Below are positions 23,977 to 33,793 of a stretch of 40,260 nt of DNA, one piece after another (the stretch's first letter is position 1; every line of letters begins with the position of its first letter). The notes beneath the pieces are model-generated. The model did not search any database. It was not told the origin of the DNA and saw only the letters and a program-made list of their open reading frames with translations. A program made the position numbers and the translations under genes. Where the stretch lies: positions 1 through 40,260 of IMG/VR virus record IMGVR_UViG_3300046011_003368; one strand, 5' to 3'. The DNA is from a virus.

Positions 23977-24388
23977 AAACGCAACAATTCCAGGATTTCA
24001 AACAAGTGGCGCGGCAGGCGTTGATTTACACGCTTGCATCAGCCACTCAACAATCATTGCACCGAATGAAACAGTGTTAATTCCAACTGGTTTGGCAATG
24101 AAAATTCCATTCGGCTGGACTGGTTTAATTATGCCGCGCAGTGGATTAGGACATAAACACGGCATTGTTTTGGGTAATTTAATCGGCGTTATTGATTCAG
24201 ATTATCGTGGCGAAATTCAAGTATCTATTTGGAATCGCAGTAATGAAACATACAAAGTTAATCCGAATGATAGAATCGCTCAAATGTGTTTTTTGCCTTT
24301 AGCTCGTGTCGATGGATTTATAGAAGTAGATAGTTTAAGCAATGACACAACACGCAACAGCGCAGGTTTTGGCACAACTGGAATATGA
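23951..24388 (+). CDS. dut: dUTPase
   Basis: A 145-residue trimeric-type dUTP pyrophosphatase with all five motifs: GAAGVDLHA (20-28), PRSGLG (62-67), GVIDSDYRGEIQV (79-91), NDRIAQM (106-112), and RNSAGFGTTG (135-144). It hydrolyses dUTP to dUMP, preventing uracil incorporation and feeding ThyX. The start is GTG with GGGAG upstream. Overlaps the following gene by ATGA. Confidence 0.95.
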   Translation: MIKIAKVRENATIPGFQTSGAAGVDLHACISHSTIIAPNETVLIPTGLAMKIPFGWTGLIMPRSGLGHKHGIVLGNLIGVIDSDYRGEIQVSIWNRSNETYKVNPNDRIAQMCFLPLARVDGFIEVDSLSNDTTRNSAGFGTTGI

Positions 24389-24615
24389 AAACAATAACAG
24401 TCAAGGACTTTGCAAAAGAAAACAATATGCTGCTGATTACTGTTTATAAGAAAATAGAAAACAGTGGAATTGAACCTATTGGATTTATGCAAGGCAAAAC
24501 AAAACCTCATGCGATTTACAGTAAAGATACGCTTGAAAGGCTAATTTTAAAGCGTAGTGCTGGTAGGCCTAAAACACCAAAACAAATAAACATTAACGTA
24601 GCAAAACTATGGTAG
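24385..24615 (+). CDS. Small putative HTH DNA-binding protein
   Basis: A 76-residue protein (MKTITVKDFAKENNMLLITVYKKIEN). The N-terminal VKDFAKENNMLLITVYKKI fits a winged-helix/HTH of the MerR/excisionase-like class. The C terminus is basic (RSAGRPKTPKQ). Coupled by ATGA to dut. Possible regulator or DNA-binding accessory. Confidence 0.6.
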   Translation: MKTITVKDFAKENNMLLITVYKKIENSGIEPIGFMQGKTKPHAIYSKDTLERLILKRSAGRPKTPKQININVAKLW

Positions 24616-25187
24616 ACATGAAACAACAAATAGCAGCGGCTTTATGCTCAAATCAATTAACTGCAAAAGAAATTGCTGAAAACTTAGGTGAGAATTACAA
24701 GACTGTTTTTGGTCATTTAACTCAAATGAAGGAATGTAAGTTAATCGAACTGCTTGATGATAAAACTTATGTTCTAACTGATTTTGGAATATCTGAATTT
24801 CAAGTAGATACGCCAACTGTTCAAAAAATCAAAGTACCAGTTGAACGATTGCCGCCAAAGCTAAATCCGAAACCAGTAGATGAAATTATGAAGCAACCAA
24901 CGCAAGTAGAATCGTTTGAAACTCGAATCACGCCAATTAACGAAAAAACAGTTGATGAAATCAATAGAACTGTTAATTACAATGACAACGTGAATAGCCC
25001 ACCCCATTACAATAACGGTGATATTGAATGTATCGATGCTATCAAGGCATCAATGACACAATCGGCATTTTTAGGTTATTGCAAAGGAAATGTGCAGAAG
25101 TATATGTGGCGATATGAGCATAAAGGCGGAGTTGAGTCACTCAAAAAAGCGCAATGGTATTTGAACAAAATGATTGATTCATTCTAA
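24609..25187 (+). CDS. Winged-helix domain fused to DUF3310
   Basis: A 192-residue protein. Residues about 1-70 resemble a winged helix (AKEIAENLGENYKTVFGHLTQM). Residues about 128-190 match DUF3310 (SPPHYNNGDIECIDAI, LGYCKGNVQKYMWRYEHKGG, KAQWYLNKMI). DUF3310 proteins are common in phages, sometimes annotated as nucleotide kinase-related, function unsettled. The join to an N-terminal HTH is noteworthy. The start may be the ATG at 24609 or 24618. Confidence 0.78.
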   Translation: MVDMKQQIAAALCSNQLTAKEIAENLGENYKTVFGHLTQMKECKLIELLDDKTYVLTDFGISEFQVDTPTVQKIKVPVERLPPKLNPKPVDEIMKQPTQVESFETRITPINEKTVDEINRTVNYNDNVNSPPHYNNGDIECIDAIKASMTQSAFLGYCKGNVQKYMWRYEHKGGVESLKKAQWYLNKMIDSF

Positions 25188-25191
25188 AAAG

Positions 25192-25217
25192 AAAAGCCCC
25201 TTTTCTGGGGCTTTTTT
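25192..25217. terminator. Bidirectional terminator between early block and tail genes
   Basis: AAAAGCCCC (25192-25200) pairs with GGGGCTTTT (25207-25215) across TTTTCT, with U-rich tails in both directions. It ends the plus-strand early operon and the minus-strand tape measure transcript. Confidence 0.9.
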
Positions 25218-25218
25218 G

Positions 25219-28200
25219 TTATGCAGCGCGTCTTAATCGTGTATCAGTTCGCAACCCTTCAATTTCAGTTACTAACGCGGCGTTTTGCTTTCTATTTTCT
25301 TGAGCTGCTGCAATCAACGTGTTAATCATAACTTCTTGCTTTCGGCTAATTTCTTTCAATTCTGCAACGGTTTCGCCGTTATCGTTAGCACTATCACGGC
25401 TTAACGTAACAGGAATAGTGCGACCATCTGGCAAAGGAACTGCCGCCTCAGCACCAGCTTCGCCGAATATCGCAGGGACGTTTGATATTCCACCCATTGC
25501 GTATTTTTGGTAATTTTCAGGATTGTCTTTTGGATTTGCAGAATACCAGTCATTCATTGCGCTCTGACTGGTGAATGTATTTTGCAATGCTGCAATTCTT
25601 GATGAGTTTGCCATCCATTCTGATTTTGAAAACTTAACAGACGGATTTAAAAACGATTCCATTGCTGCTATATCGGTGTAATCACCACTATATCCAGCGT
25701 TGACAGCTTGCGCTTCAAGATTACCGCCATAAGTATTATCTATTTGCGGTTGTGTAGCTGATGATTGTGCAAAAGCTAAATCATTCATTGCTAATTTTGC
25801 AGCTAGCGCGCTATCAGTAATTTGCTTAAATCCAGCAACAGTATTTGCAACTGATTCGGCATCTAAACCGAATTTGGTTTTATTTGCAATGTTGCTAAAA
25901 TCTACAATCTTTTCACCTGCAACACCCGTTTTTACAATAACAACATCATACTGACCGTTTAAATCTTTTAAGCCGCCTGACAAGCCTGTAACGCTTGTTT
26001 TAGCGTTGTCTGTTTTTTCTACAGGTAATTCAACTTTTAACCACGCATTATTAACACGTTCAATTTCAGATTCAAAAGACTTCGCAACGTCAAAGTTAAT
26101 TTGTCTATTGAAATCCGCCATTACTCCGTTAATGATTGATTCTTTTTGTGACGCGCTAAATTCAGCACTATCAACAATCAAACCAACATTAACAGCTAAT
26201 CCTTTTTCACCTGATGCACTTGCAATCAATTTATCAATGAATTGTGAATCCGCTCCGCTTTTGGCTGATTTGTCGATTGCTAAAACAATCGATGCAAAAG
26301 CATCATACTTTAGTTGGTTTTCAACCGTTGGATTTGATTTTGTGATAAATCCCGCTTGTTTTGCTATTTCAATGATTGATTTATAAGCTGACTCATTTAT
26401 TCCTTTTGGGATTTCGATTGTGCTTGCATCAATAGCATCTTTGATTGCTTGCAATTCATTTAGCTGCAATTCTTGAATTGACAATCCTTTTTCAAGTCCG
26501 CTAACTTCTTTTATGACTTGCTCAATGGCATTTACACCTTCTTCACTTGACGCATAATAATTACGCAATGCGTTAATGTATGTATCAGCATAACCAGTAA
26601 TTCCGCTTAACGCTTGACGTTTAATTTCAGCGGTTGAACCAAATCGTGCTAGTTTCATTTGTTCGCCAAAATTAGCCTGTGATGCATTTAGTTGGCTTTC
26701 AGGCGTTCCTAGTGATGTGGCGCGTAAGTTTCTAATCCACGCATCAATCGAGCGGCTAAAATCAATCAAGTATTTGCCGCCTTCACTTAGCTTTTTGAGT
26801 GATTTGTCGGTTTCTTCTGCTGCCCATGCAACCTCTTGAAGCGTGCTTGTTAAGTAACCAATTGCGTCATTTGCTTCAACTGTTGTATTAGTGAATTTAG
26901 CGTAAGCCTTGCGAGCTTGCTCACTGATTTCTGTTGATGAAATTCTTACGTCATCTACTTTTTTAAGTTCGGTTAATTCTTTATCACGCGCACGTTTTAT
27001 TGTTTCTTGTTCTGCTGTCGCGCTTTTTAAAATCGTTTCATCGATTGCCTTGTATTTAGCCTGAAACTCATTAACAATCGAGCTAAATGCACCAGCCATA
27101 TCAGTGACTTTTTTCAAGTCTTTTGCTGCTAAATCTACACTTTGCGTGGCTGCCGATGCCGCTTGCTCTTGTTGCGCCAATGAACCAACTCCAGCAGCTT
27201 GAACGATTGGCAATGCTTGTGCCGATTTAGCGGCATTTGTTTCGGCAACTCGCACCATTTCTTGATATAGATTCTGGTTTTCCTGCCCTGCCGTTGCAGC
27301 TCGTTTAGTGACAATATCCCACCAACCAGCAGCAAATGATTCTGGTGTAATGTTTTTATAATCACCTGAAATCTTATCGCTCCACGCACTTGACGTTAAA
27401 AGTGTTTTTAATTCATTGCTTGTTTCTGGTGCATAAGCGTTTTTAACATCTTGACCAATTGCCAAAATAGCGTCAGCAGCTTTTGCGGCTGATTCACTCG
27501 ATTCTTTTGCTTTTGTAAATGCGCCCATCATTTCAGCACCGCTAACCTTTGATGGGTCAGCAGAAAGCCCTAGCTGTGGATTTTGAGAAACAAAAGACTT
27601 GTAATCAGAAATGGTTAATGCTGTTTTTTCGCCTGTTGTCAAAACTGCATTGTAGAAGTCGTTAATAGCACCTGTAAATTGCTTCATTCCGTCTTTGGCA
27701 TTGATTGACGATTCATAAATCGTAGAAATCGAATCAGCAAACGCAATAGCACCCATTCCAGTTAAACTAGTCTCCAACCCCAATTTATGAAACGCGCCTT
27801 TAACAACAGCAACCTGTGTTGTTAATCTGTAAAGTGTTTCAAGTGTTGCTTCACCTGCTTTTTGAAATGGCGCGACCATCCCGCCGACAATTTCAGTTGC
27901 TAATTTATCAGTCATGGTATTAACCAATTTACTAATAATGTCGCTAACTTCTGAGTCAGATTTTCCCGAAAGTGTAGTTTTCATCATTGGCACAACAGCG
28001 TTTTCTAAGCTTTGTTGTACTCCTGTTGATTTAATACCAAGACCAATAACAGTATCATCAAGTGTTTTAAATAATCCACCGAAAATAGTACCGAAAGCGT
28101 CAGACATTTGGTCGTTATATCCATTGATAACGTCAAAAATCTTTGTTGTGTTGCTAATCCATCCTTTTGTTGTAGCTTTAACCGTGCTGAAATTATAGGC

Positions 28201-31200
28201 TTCAAACGCTTTTCCAGCCGCTAAATCAATCATTTTCGCTGGCTGTGTTACAAGTCCCGCGCCGATTGCTTCATATTTTGTTTTGCCAATTCCTAGTAAT
28301 TTTCCCAATCCATACTGCAACGCTGCAAAAATAACACCACCAGCAAGCCCCAAAACAGCACCGCCGACAGCAATGGCAGATGTGGATGATGCACCCATCG
28401 CTAGACCTGTTGAAATTGCTGCACCTGACATTGAAGTTGACAATCCGCCTAATCCAGCCATCGCAGCAGCAGACGCTCCAATACCAGCAGCACCAGCAGC
28501 AGTTGAAGCTGCAATGCCTCCAGCAATCATGGCAGGGCTGCCAGCTGGGTTTTTATTTGCAACTGTTTGATTGCTTTTCATCCCAGCAGTTGACGGTGTA
28601 AAACTACCATTCCATGCAATAGCACGCGCGATAGTATTATCAATGCCTTTTGAAAGCATAGTGAAATTATCGTTAATTCCTTGCAGCTCTTTATATTCTT
28701 TCGCGTGAATATCATTTAACGCGCGGATTACATTTTGAATTGAATTTGAATCTGATAACGATGTATCAGCCAGTCTAATATCTGTTGTTTTATCTTTTGG
28801 CAATAATCTACTTAATAAGCCAACGGCAACTCCACCAATTGCAGCAAAGATATTGCCGCTGGATAAACCCATTTTAATTAAGCCGTCACTAATACTGCCA
28901 ATCATTCCTTGAAATGTATTACGCAATGTTTCAGTAAATGATTTACCTTGCACGGCTATTTGTTGGAACATTGAGCTAAACGTACCGACTAATTTACGGC
29001 TTGATAATCCCATATCATCAAGCAATTTAACACTTCCAACCTCATCATAAAGGCGCATTAAATCGTTTATTTTTTGGTCGGTGAATCCTTTATGACGTTG
29101 CGTAGATTCGTATTGCTCACGGTCTTTTAATTGAATCTCGCGGCGTATTTTTTCTAATGCTTCAACTTCGTTTTCATACGCCTTTGTTAATTTTTCACTA
29201 TTATCTTTTTTGAAATTTCCAGTGTCTTTTAAATAGGCATCGACCATTTCTTTTTGCTTATTCAAATACTCGCCTTCTGACATTCCGCCGCGACCTGCAC
29301 GTAATTCGGCATCTGTTTTCTCGAATTTACCGCGTGCCGTTGATTCAAATGCGCGTTCTGTTGCGCGTGTTTGTTCGTCAAGTGCTTTTGTATGTTCTTT
29401 GACGTAATCGGTTGAAGTCAATAATTTGTCACTTGATTCACTCAAAAGTGTTGAATATGTTGATTGATTGATGCCACCGTTTTTAAGTGCGTTGGTTAGC
29501 TTATCAACTTGCGCGTTATATTCACCATAGGGCGTGCTTTGAATTAAGCGGTTGTATTCATTTTGTTGCTTATTCAATTCTTTTTGAGCAGCAGACGCGC
29601 CTTTTTTCTTTTCTGGTCCTGCTTCATATCCGCTTTGTTCTTTTAATCTGCCTGCCTCAACATCTTGCAATTTCTTATCAAGTGATTTTTGTGCATCGGT
29701 TTCTTTATTTGTTGCGTCAGCTTGTTTTTTACTTAGCTCTAGCTGTTCTTCTTTGTATTGCTTTAATGCAGTTAATTTTGTGCGTTCTTTTTCAGTGTCA
29801 AAACCAATTGCCTCGCCAATCATATTTTGAATGCCAAATTTACCCATTGCTGCAATGCGTTTTTCACTTGTTTCGATTTGCTTATCAATTGTACTTTGGT
29901 TATCTGCCATCTTTTCATGGACATAGCCAACCGCAGCACCAGCAGCAAGTCCCATTCTAACCATTGGATTCATTGCCAAAACAAAGTTTAATGCCGCAAC
30001 TGCTTTTTCTGCTCCCCAAATTGCCGCCGTAACAGTTGCAATGCCACCAACAGCACCAGCCATTCCTCGCAATTCACCAGCTACATTTTTTAAGTTGTCA
30101 TATTGTTCTTTGGTTAATTTATTCGATTTTGCGAACTCATCGCCCATATCTTCATAAATTGAAATAACACCTGTTGCAGCTTGAATAACGTCTGTCAATG
30201 CGCCTTTAACGCCACTATCGCCTAATTGTAACGCAGCCTCTGACAATGAGCCTTTTAAAGCATCCCAAGCCTTAGACAATCCTTGATTCAGGATTTCACT
30301 TTGTTTTTCAGCCGCACCAGTAACGCCATGCAATGCTAATTCATTTTCTTTTAATTTAGCCGCGTTGTTTGCCATGATTAAGCCCATAGCAGCGGCATCA
30401 CTACCAAATACTTTTAATGCCTCAGCACCCGACAAATTAGCCTTATTAAGCGATAACATCACAGCATCTAATCCGCGCGTTTTTACGTCTAAATCAGCAT
30501 AAGTTAAACCGTGCTTTTTAACTATTTCAATATGCTCTTTTGTGTCATTTCCTAATGCTACAAGCATTGCCTTGTAATTATTGCCAGCCTCGCTACCTTT
30601 AATTTGATTGTCAGCCGCAATTCCAATAGCTGCCGCTGTCATTTCTAAACTAACACCAAATGCACGCGATAATGGCGCGGCATTTTTCATTGCTTCACCA
30701 ACTTCTAAAACGCTCGTTGCTGAATTTGCTGCAACAGTAGAAAAAACATCGTTAATTCTACCTAAATCAGAAATCCCAAGCCCCAACGCTTTCATTGTTC
30801 CTGTTGCAATTTCAGCAGCTTTTGCCAAATCTAATGAACCCGCAGCAGCCAATTGTAAAACTTTAGGCGTTGCCCCAATGATTTCATTGACTTTTAAACC
30901 TGCGGACGCTAATACGCCTTGCGCGCTTGCGGCTTGTTGCGCTGAAAATGCAGTAGTTGTACCTAAAACACGAGCTTGTTTTTCCATTGCGCTCATTTGC
31001 TCTGTGGTTGCCATCGTCAACGCTTTAAGCTGTAGCATTTTGGTTTCAAAACTTGCCATTTCTTGCACTGCTTGACGAAAAGAAACAGCTGCTATTGCGC
31101 CACCAGCCGCAATAGCCATTTTAGTTAAACCAGATAAAGATGCAGCCGCCGACCTTGCCGCGCTTGACGTATTATTTAATTCGCGCTCAGTTTGTGTAAC

Positions 31201-31290
31201 TGTGCTATTTAAATTTTGTAGATTGCGTTGCGCCTGTGTTGCGCTTGAACTGTCTACGTTAATGCGAATGCTATAATCTTCGGCTGCCAT
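25219..31290 (-). CDS. Tail tape measure protein
   Basis: A 2023-residue tape measure that sets tail length. The N-terminal region (about 60-400) has the TP901-type pattern (MEKQARVLGTTTAF, FSTVAANSATSVLEVGEAMK, GIAADNQIKG). The middle is alpha-helical and coiled-coil with hydrophobic stretches (near residues 900-1010, alanine/glycine-rich). The C terminus has the usual GEAGAEAAVPLPDGR motif. By the common rule of about 1.5 angstrom per residue the tail would be near 300 nm. It starts 1 nt after the frameshifted chaperone extension. No lysozyme domain is seen inside it. Confidence 0.95.
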   Translation of the reverse strand: MAAEDYSIRINVDSSSATQAQRNLQNLNSTVTQTERELNNTSSAARSAAASLSGLTKMAIAAGGAIAAVSFRQAVQEMASFETKMLQLKALTMATTEQMSAMEKQARVLGTTTAFSAQQAASAQGVLASAGLKVNEIIGATPKVLQLAAAGSLDLAKAAEIATGTMKALGLGISDLGRINDVFSTVAANSATSVLEVGEAMKNAAPLSRAFGVSLEMTAAAIGIAADNQIKGSEAGNNYKAMLVALGNDTKEHIEIVKKHGLTYADLDVKTRGLDAVMLSLNKANLSGAEALKVFGSDAAAMGLIMANNAAKLKENELALHGVTGAAEKQSEILNQGLSKAWDALKGSLSEAALQLGDSGVKGALTDVIQAATGVISIYEDMGDEFAKSNKLTKEQYDNLKNVAGELRGMAGAVGGIATVTAAIWGAEKAVAALNFVLAMNPMVRMGLAAGAAVGYVHEKMADNQSTIDKQIETSEKRIAAMGKFGIQNMIGEAIGFDTEKERTKLTALKQYKEEQLELSKKQADATNKETDAQKSLDKKLQDVEAGRLKEQSGYEAGPEKKKGASAAQKELNKQQNEYNRLIQSTPYGEYNAQVDKLTNALKNGGINQSTYSTLLSESSDKLLTSTDYVKEHTKALDEQTRATERAFESTARGKFEKTDAELRAGRGGMSEGEYLNKQKEMVDAYLKDTGNFKKDNSEKLTKAYENEVEALEKIRREIQLKDREQYESTQRHKGFTDQKINDLMRLYDEVGSVKLLDDMGLSSRKLVGTFSSMFQQIAVQGKSFTETLRNTFQGMIGSISDGLIKMGLSSGNIFAAIGGVAVGLLSRLLPKDKTTDIRLADTSLSDSNSIQNVIRALNDIHAKEYKELQGINDNFTMLSKGIDNTIARAIAWNGSFTPSTAGMKSNQTVANKNPAGSPAMIAGGIAASTAAGAAGIGASAAAMAGLGGLSTSMSGAAISTGLAMGASSTSAIAVGGAVLGLAGGVIFAALQYGLGKLLGIGKTKYEAIGAGLVTQPAKMIDLAAGKAFEAYNFSTVKATTKGWISNTTKIFDVINGYNDQMSDAFGTIFGGLFKTLDDTVIGLGIKSTGVQQSLENAVVPMMKTTLSGKSDSEVSDIISKLVNTMTDKLATEIVGGMVAPFQKAGEATLETLYRLTTQVAVVKGAFHKLGLETSLTGMGAIAFADSISTIYESSINAKDGMKQFTGAINDFYNAVLTTGEKTALTISDYKSFVSQNPQLGLSADPSKVSGAEMMGAFTKAKESSESAAKAADAILAIGQDVKNAYAPETSNELKTLLTSSAWSDKISGDYKNITPESFAAGWWDIVTKRAATAGQENQNLYQEMVRVAETNAAKSAQALPIVQAAGVGSLAQQEQAASAATQSVDLAAKDLKKVTDMAGAFSSIVNEFQAKYKAIDETILKSATAEQETIKRARDKELTELKKVDDVRISSTEISEQARKAYAKFTNTTVEANDAIGYLTSTLQEVAWAAEETDKSLKKLSEGGKYLIDFSRSIDAWIRNLRATSLGTPESQLNASQANFGEQMKLARFGSTAEIKRQALSGITGYADTYINALRNYYASSEEGVNAIEQVIKEVSGLEKGLSIQELQLNELQAIKDAIDASTIEIPKGINESAYKSIIEIAKQAGFITKSNPTVENQLKYDAFASIVLAIDKSAKSGADSQFIDKLIASASGEKGLAVNVGLIVDSAEFSASQKESIINGVMADFNRQINFDVAKSFESEIERVNNAWLKVELPVEKTDNAKTSVTGLSGGLKDLNGQYDVVIVKTGVAGEKIVDFSNIANKTKFGLDAESVANTVAGFKQITDSALAAKLAMNDLAFAQSSATQPQIDNTYGGNLEAQAVNAGYSGDYTDIAAMESFLNPSVKFSKSEWMANSSRIAALQNTFTSQSAMNDWYSANPKDNPENYQKYAMGGISNVPAIFGEAGAEAAVPLPDGRTIPVTLSRDSANDNGETVAELKEISRKQEVMINTLIAAAQENRKQNAALVTEIEGLRTDTRLRRAA

Positions 31291-31291
31291 C

Positions 31292-31675
31292 TTATTTACC
31301 CTTTTTCTTTTGTGACTGTTTCGCTTGCACCGTTAAAAATGCCGCGTCAATTTGTGTTAATGCTCTAATTTCAAGAGCTGTAGGCTTGCGCCTTGTTAAT
31401 CTTGACCATGCGTCAATATCAATGTATGTGATTGGATTTACACCGAATCCATTACTTGTGCGACACCGATGCAATTCAATAAACCATTCCCAAATATAGC
31501 TAACCAAATCAGGGAATGGCAAAGATAAATACTCAGTTGGTACGTTTGCGCCTTGACGCTCTAATGATTTAGCATCGTCTCGTAACGTCCCGCCGTGTTC
31601 ATCTACAACATTTAACTCAAATTCGCGCGTTGCATATTCAACGAGTTCACGAATCAGTCTTTGCTGTAGTTTCCC
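31292..31675 (-). CDS. Tail assembly chaperone, C-terminal extension reached by -1 frameshift (GT)
   Basis: This frame is open without an ATG from the slippery heptamer GGGAAAC (31675-31669) to its stop at 31292. A -1 slip on GGA-AAC in the upstream gene joins residues 1-132 of that protein to 125 residues here, giving a 257-residue GT product. The extension has the T-type pattern (SYIWEWFIELHRC, ITYIDIDAWSRLTRR, IDAAFL). As in lambda G/GT, GT would wrap the tape measure while tubes assemble. A hairpin (ATTCG...CGAAT enclosing CGTTG/CAACG) begins about 14 nt after the slip site and may stimulate it. Confidence 0.85.
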   Translation of the reverse strand, partial: GKLQQRLIRELVEYATREFELNVVDEHGGTLRDDAKSLERQGANVPTEYLSLPFPDLVSYIWEWFIELHRCRTSNGFGVNPITYIDIDAWSRLTRRKPTALEIRALTQIDAAFLTVQAKQSQKKKGK

Positions 31676-32064
31676 AATTCATTTGACGCTTGCAACACTT
31701 GCATTCTAATGTGAACATTTCGCCCCATTAAACGAGTTGCATTGTCTTTGCTATATGGTTCAGCTAATCCAGACCAGCCAATAACACGAATTGCCGCGCT
31801 TTCAATGATGTATTCGTCATCTTCTTCGGCTGTACGCACTTTTTCTTTACCTGTGACGCTTTTTTGCGTGGCTTGCGTGCGAATGCGGTTTGCTTGTCTG
31901 TTTGTCCATTCTTGAACTTTCTCGCTTTCACTGCCCAAAACTTGCAAAGTAACGCCTGTTTTAACGCCTTTTGTGTTGAGTAGTTCTAAATCAAATGGCG
32001 TATCACTTGCTGCAGTTAAGTCTAAATCATCAATTGATAATAATTTCGTTGTTTCTTTTGTCAT
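31654..32064 (-). CDS. Tail assembly chaperone (G-type)
   Basis: A 136-residue protein with a beta-rich N terminus (SIDDLDLTAASDTPFDLELL) and a helical remainder. It ends soon after the slippery GGGAAAC. It is the abundant short partner of the frameshift product and sits between tail tube and tape measure, the standard place. Role: holds tape measure soluble and directs tail-tube polymerisation. The start ATG follows a terminator-like hairpin. Confidence 0.82.
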   Translation of the reverse strand: MTKETTKLLSIDDLDLTAASDTPFDLELLNTKGVKTGVTLQVLGSESEKVQEWTNRQANRIRTQATQKSVTGKEKVRTAEEDDEYIIESAAIRVIGWSGLAEPYSKDNATRLMGRNVHIRMQVLQASNELGNYSKD

Positions 32065-32086
32065 GGTATTTACCTGTCGTTAAATT

Positions 32087-32123
32087 AAAAAAGCCGCCAT
32101 AACCAAAACGGCTATGACGGCTT
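32087..32123 (-). terminator. Terminator-like hairpin after tail tube gene
   Basis: On the minus strand, AAGCCGTCATA pairs with TATGGCGGCTT (one U-G), followed by a U run (plus-strand A run at 32087-32092). It probably reduces transcription past the abundant tail-tube gene. Confidence 0.75.
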
Positions 32124-32152
32124 CCATTGTAGCATAATCGACAGGATTTACA

Positions 32153-33367
32153 CTACGCAGCCTGTGAATCTTGAATTTGAATTGTTGTCACTTCAAGACC
32201 TGTACCAGTTACTTCGTTTTTGATTGCAGTAAATGGCAACGTAACTTTTAAGCCTGTTTGAACGTCATCACGGTCAGCACCACTAAATTTAACGCGCGGT
32301 AATGTGAACGCAATGAAATCAGTGTCTTTTGCAGTCGTAGCAGCCAACGCCACAACAACACTAACTTCTGATTCATTAAAGAATGCGTCACGCAATGTTA
32401 CGCTGTCAAAATGCGCGGTAATTGTGCCAGTAACGGCAATCGTGCCACTAAATACGTCAGGTCGCGAAGTAGACCCAACAACGCCATCAGCAGCAGCAAC
32501 ATTGCCATTAACGTCAAAGTCAATTGATGTAATCGTTGCGTAAGTCGTGCCACCCACTGCAAGAACGCCATTTGCACCGCTATCAATGCCTGTTGTGGTT
32601 GTTGCATTAGTCGATGTGATTTGTTGCGTTGTATTGGTTGTTAAATTCAAACCGATTAACGGAAAATCAACGGTTGCCATACCACTTGCAGGAATCTTAA
32701 CCTGTGCATTTGACGGTTTAACGTCTGTAAATAACTCAGATTGAGAAATATCAGAATAAAATCTCTCAAAAGAATAATAGTCGTTAGTGTGACCAATTGA
32801 AGGCACAAATGTTGATTTACCACCACTTGCCAATGTGCATGATGAAATGGGACCTTCTGCAACTAAAGCAGTTGTGCCTAATGGCTTAACAGTTAAAACC
32901 GTTGCAGTGATACCGATAACAACCACGTGGTTATTTAAATTTGCAGCATTCACAGTACCAGCAGTGATTTTTACAACGTGACCAACACGCACACCACCAG
33001 CAATAAAGTCACCAGCAGCGCGTGTGATTGTGAAATTTGAACCACTAGCCGCGATAGTTAATGATAAACCAGTAATATCAGTAAACGCAGCCGCCCATGC
33101 TTTACGCAACACAGACGCAAAAAAATCACTGTACGTTTTGGCAGATAATTCACCGCTTAACGTACCGTTGATTTGCTTTGTACCATGACGCATATCAGCC
33201 ACTTGTTGGTCTGGTCTGATTTCGTTTGATTGATACGTTTCTTTAGCTAAGTTTAAAGCCGCGCTTGTACGTCTTAAATCTTGACCACCTGAACCTGTAG
33301 CAGGTGAGCCTAACCCACTTTGCTTTTTGTAAATTGTTTTGGCAAAAATGCCTTGAGCAATTGGCAT
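32153..33367 (-). CDS. Major tail (tail tube) protein
   Basis: A 404-residue beta-rich protein. The N-terminal part (SGLGSPATGSGGQDLRRT..., KQINGTLSGELSAKTYSDFFASVLRKAW) matches phage tail tube protein 2-type sequences. It builds the hexameric rings of the tail tube. The middle (about 225-330) has Gly-, Thr- and Ala-rich strands consistent with an extra Ig-like or adhesion domain, which would explain the length above the usual tube size. It lies between tail-terminator and chaperone genes, as expected. Confidence 0.82.
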   Translation of the reverse strand: MPIAQGIFAKTIYKKQSGLGSPATGSGGQDLRRTSAALNLAKETYQSNEIRPDQQVADMRHGTKQINGTLSGELSAKTYSDFFASVLRKAWAAAFTDITGLSLTIAASGSNFTITRAAGDFIAGGVRVGHVVKITAGTVNAANLNNHVVVIGITATVLTVKPLGTTALVAEGPISSCTLASGGKSTFVPSIGHTNDYYSFERFYSDISQSELFTDVKPSNAQVKIPASGMATVDFPLIGLNLTTNTTQQITSTNATTTTGIDSGANGVLAVGGTTYATITSIDFDVNGNVAAADGVVGSTSRPDVFSGTIAVTGTITAHFDSVTLRDAFFNESEVSVVVALAATTAKDTDFIAFTLPRVKFSGADRDDVQTGLKVTLPFTAIKNEVTGTGLEVTTIQIQDSQAA

Positions 33368-33388
33368 GAATAAAATCCTCGAGTTAAA

Positions 33389-33793
33389 TTAAAAAATGTC
33401 AGCTTGCCAATATATTGAAATGGCAATGCGTATTCTATCACCATCGGTAATGAATTGTGATTTAGCGGGCGTTTTATGGATTAAAACATTGATGCCGCTA
33501 TTTGTCATGGTTGTGCCGCGCTTGAAATGTGTACACAGCAAATCAGCGCGTTGCGTTGCTGTTTTTGTGCCAACATTAGCAGGGTAGCATAACGTCACTT
33601 GAAAAATGCCTTTTTCACGATAATGCCCATCACCAATAGACGGATTTACAGTATCGGACGGTAAAAGATTAACCGCTTGATATGGCGTACCGCTAACAGG
33701 TGTAAATGGCACACCCTCCCATGCTGTAGCCAGTGCAGGTGTAAGCGCGTTAAGTTTCGATTCCAATGCGGTTTTAATTGCCGTGATACTCAT
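33389..33793 (-). CDS. Tail terminator-like protein (DUF4128)
   Basis: A 134-residue protein: helical start (ITAIKTALESKLNAL), strands with GYREKG-type turns (GHYREKGIFQVTLCYP) and SIYWQADIF at the end, matching the DUF4128 family placed at the tail terminator position of siphoviruses. It would cap the tail tube and join it to the head. ATGA-type overlap with the next gene upstream. Confidence 0.75.
   Translation of the reverse strand: MSITAIKTALESKLNALTPALATAWEGVPFTPVSGTPYQAVNLLPSDTVNPSIGDGHYREKGIFQVTLCYPANVGTKTATQRADLLCTHFKRGTTMTNSGINVLIHKTPAKSQFITDGDRIRIAISIYWQADIF

Noticed and set aside
28283-31075. Long plus-strand open frames rich in alanine and proline opposite the tape measure gene
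   Set aside because: They are antisense shadows of the alanine- and serine-rich tape measure, with no ribosome binding sites and low-complexity products.
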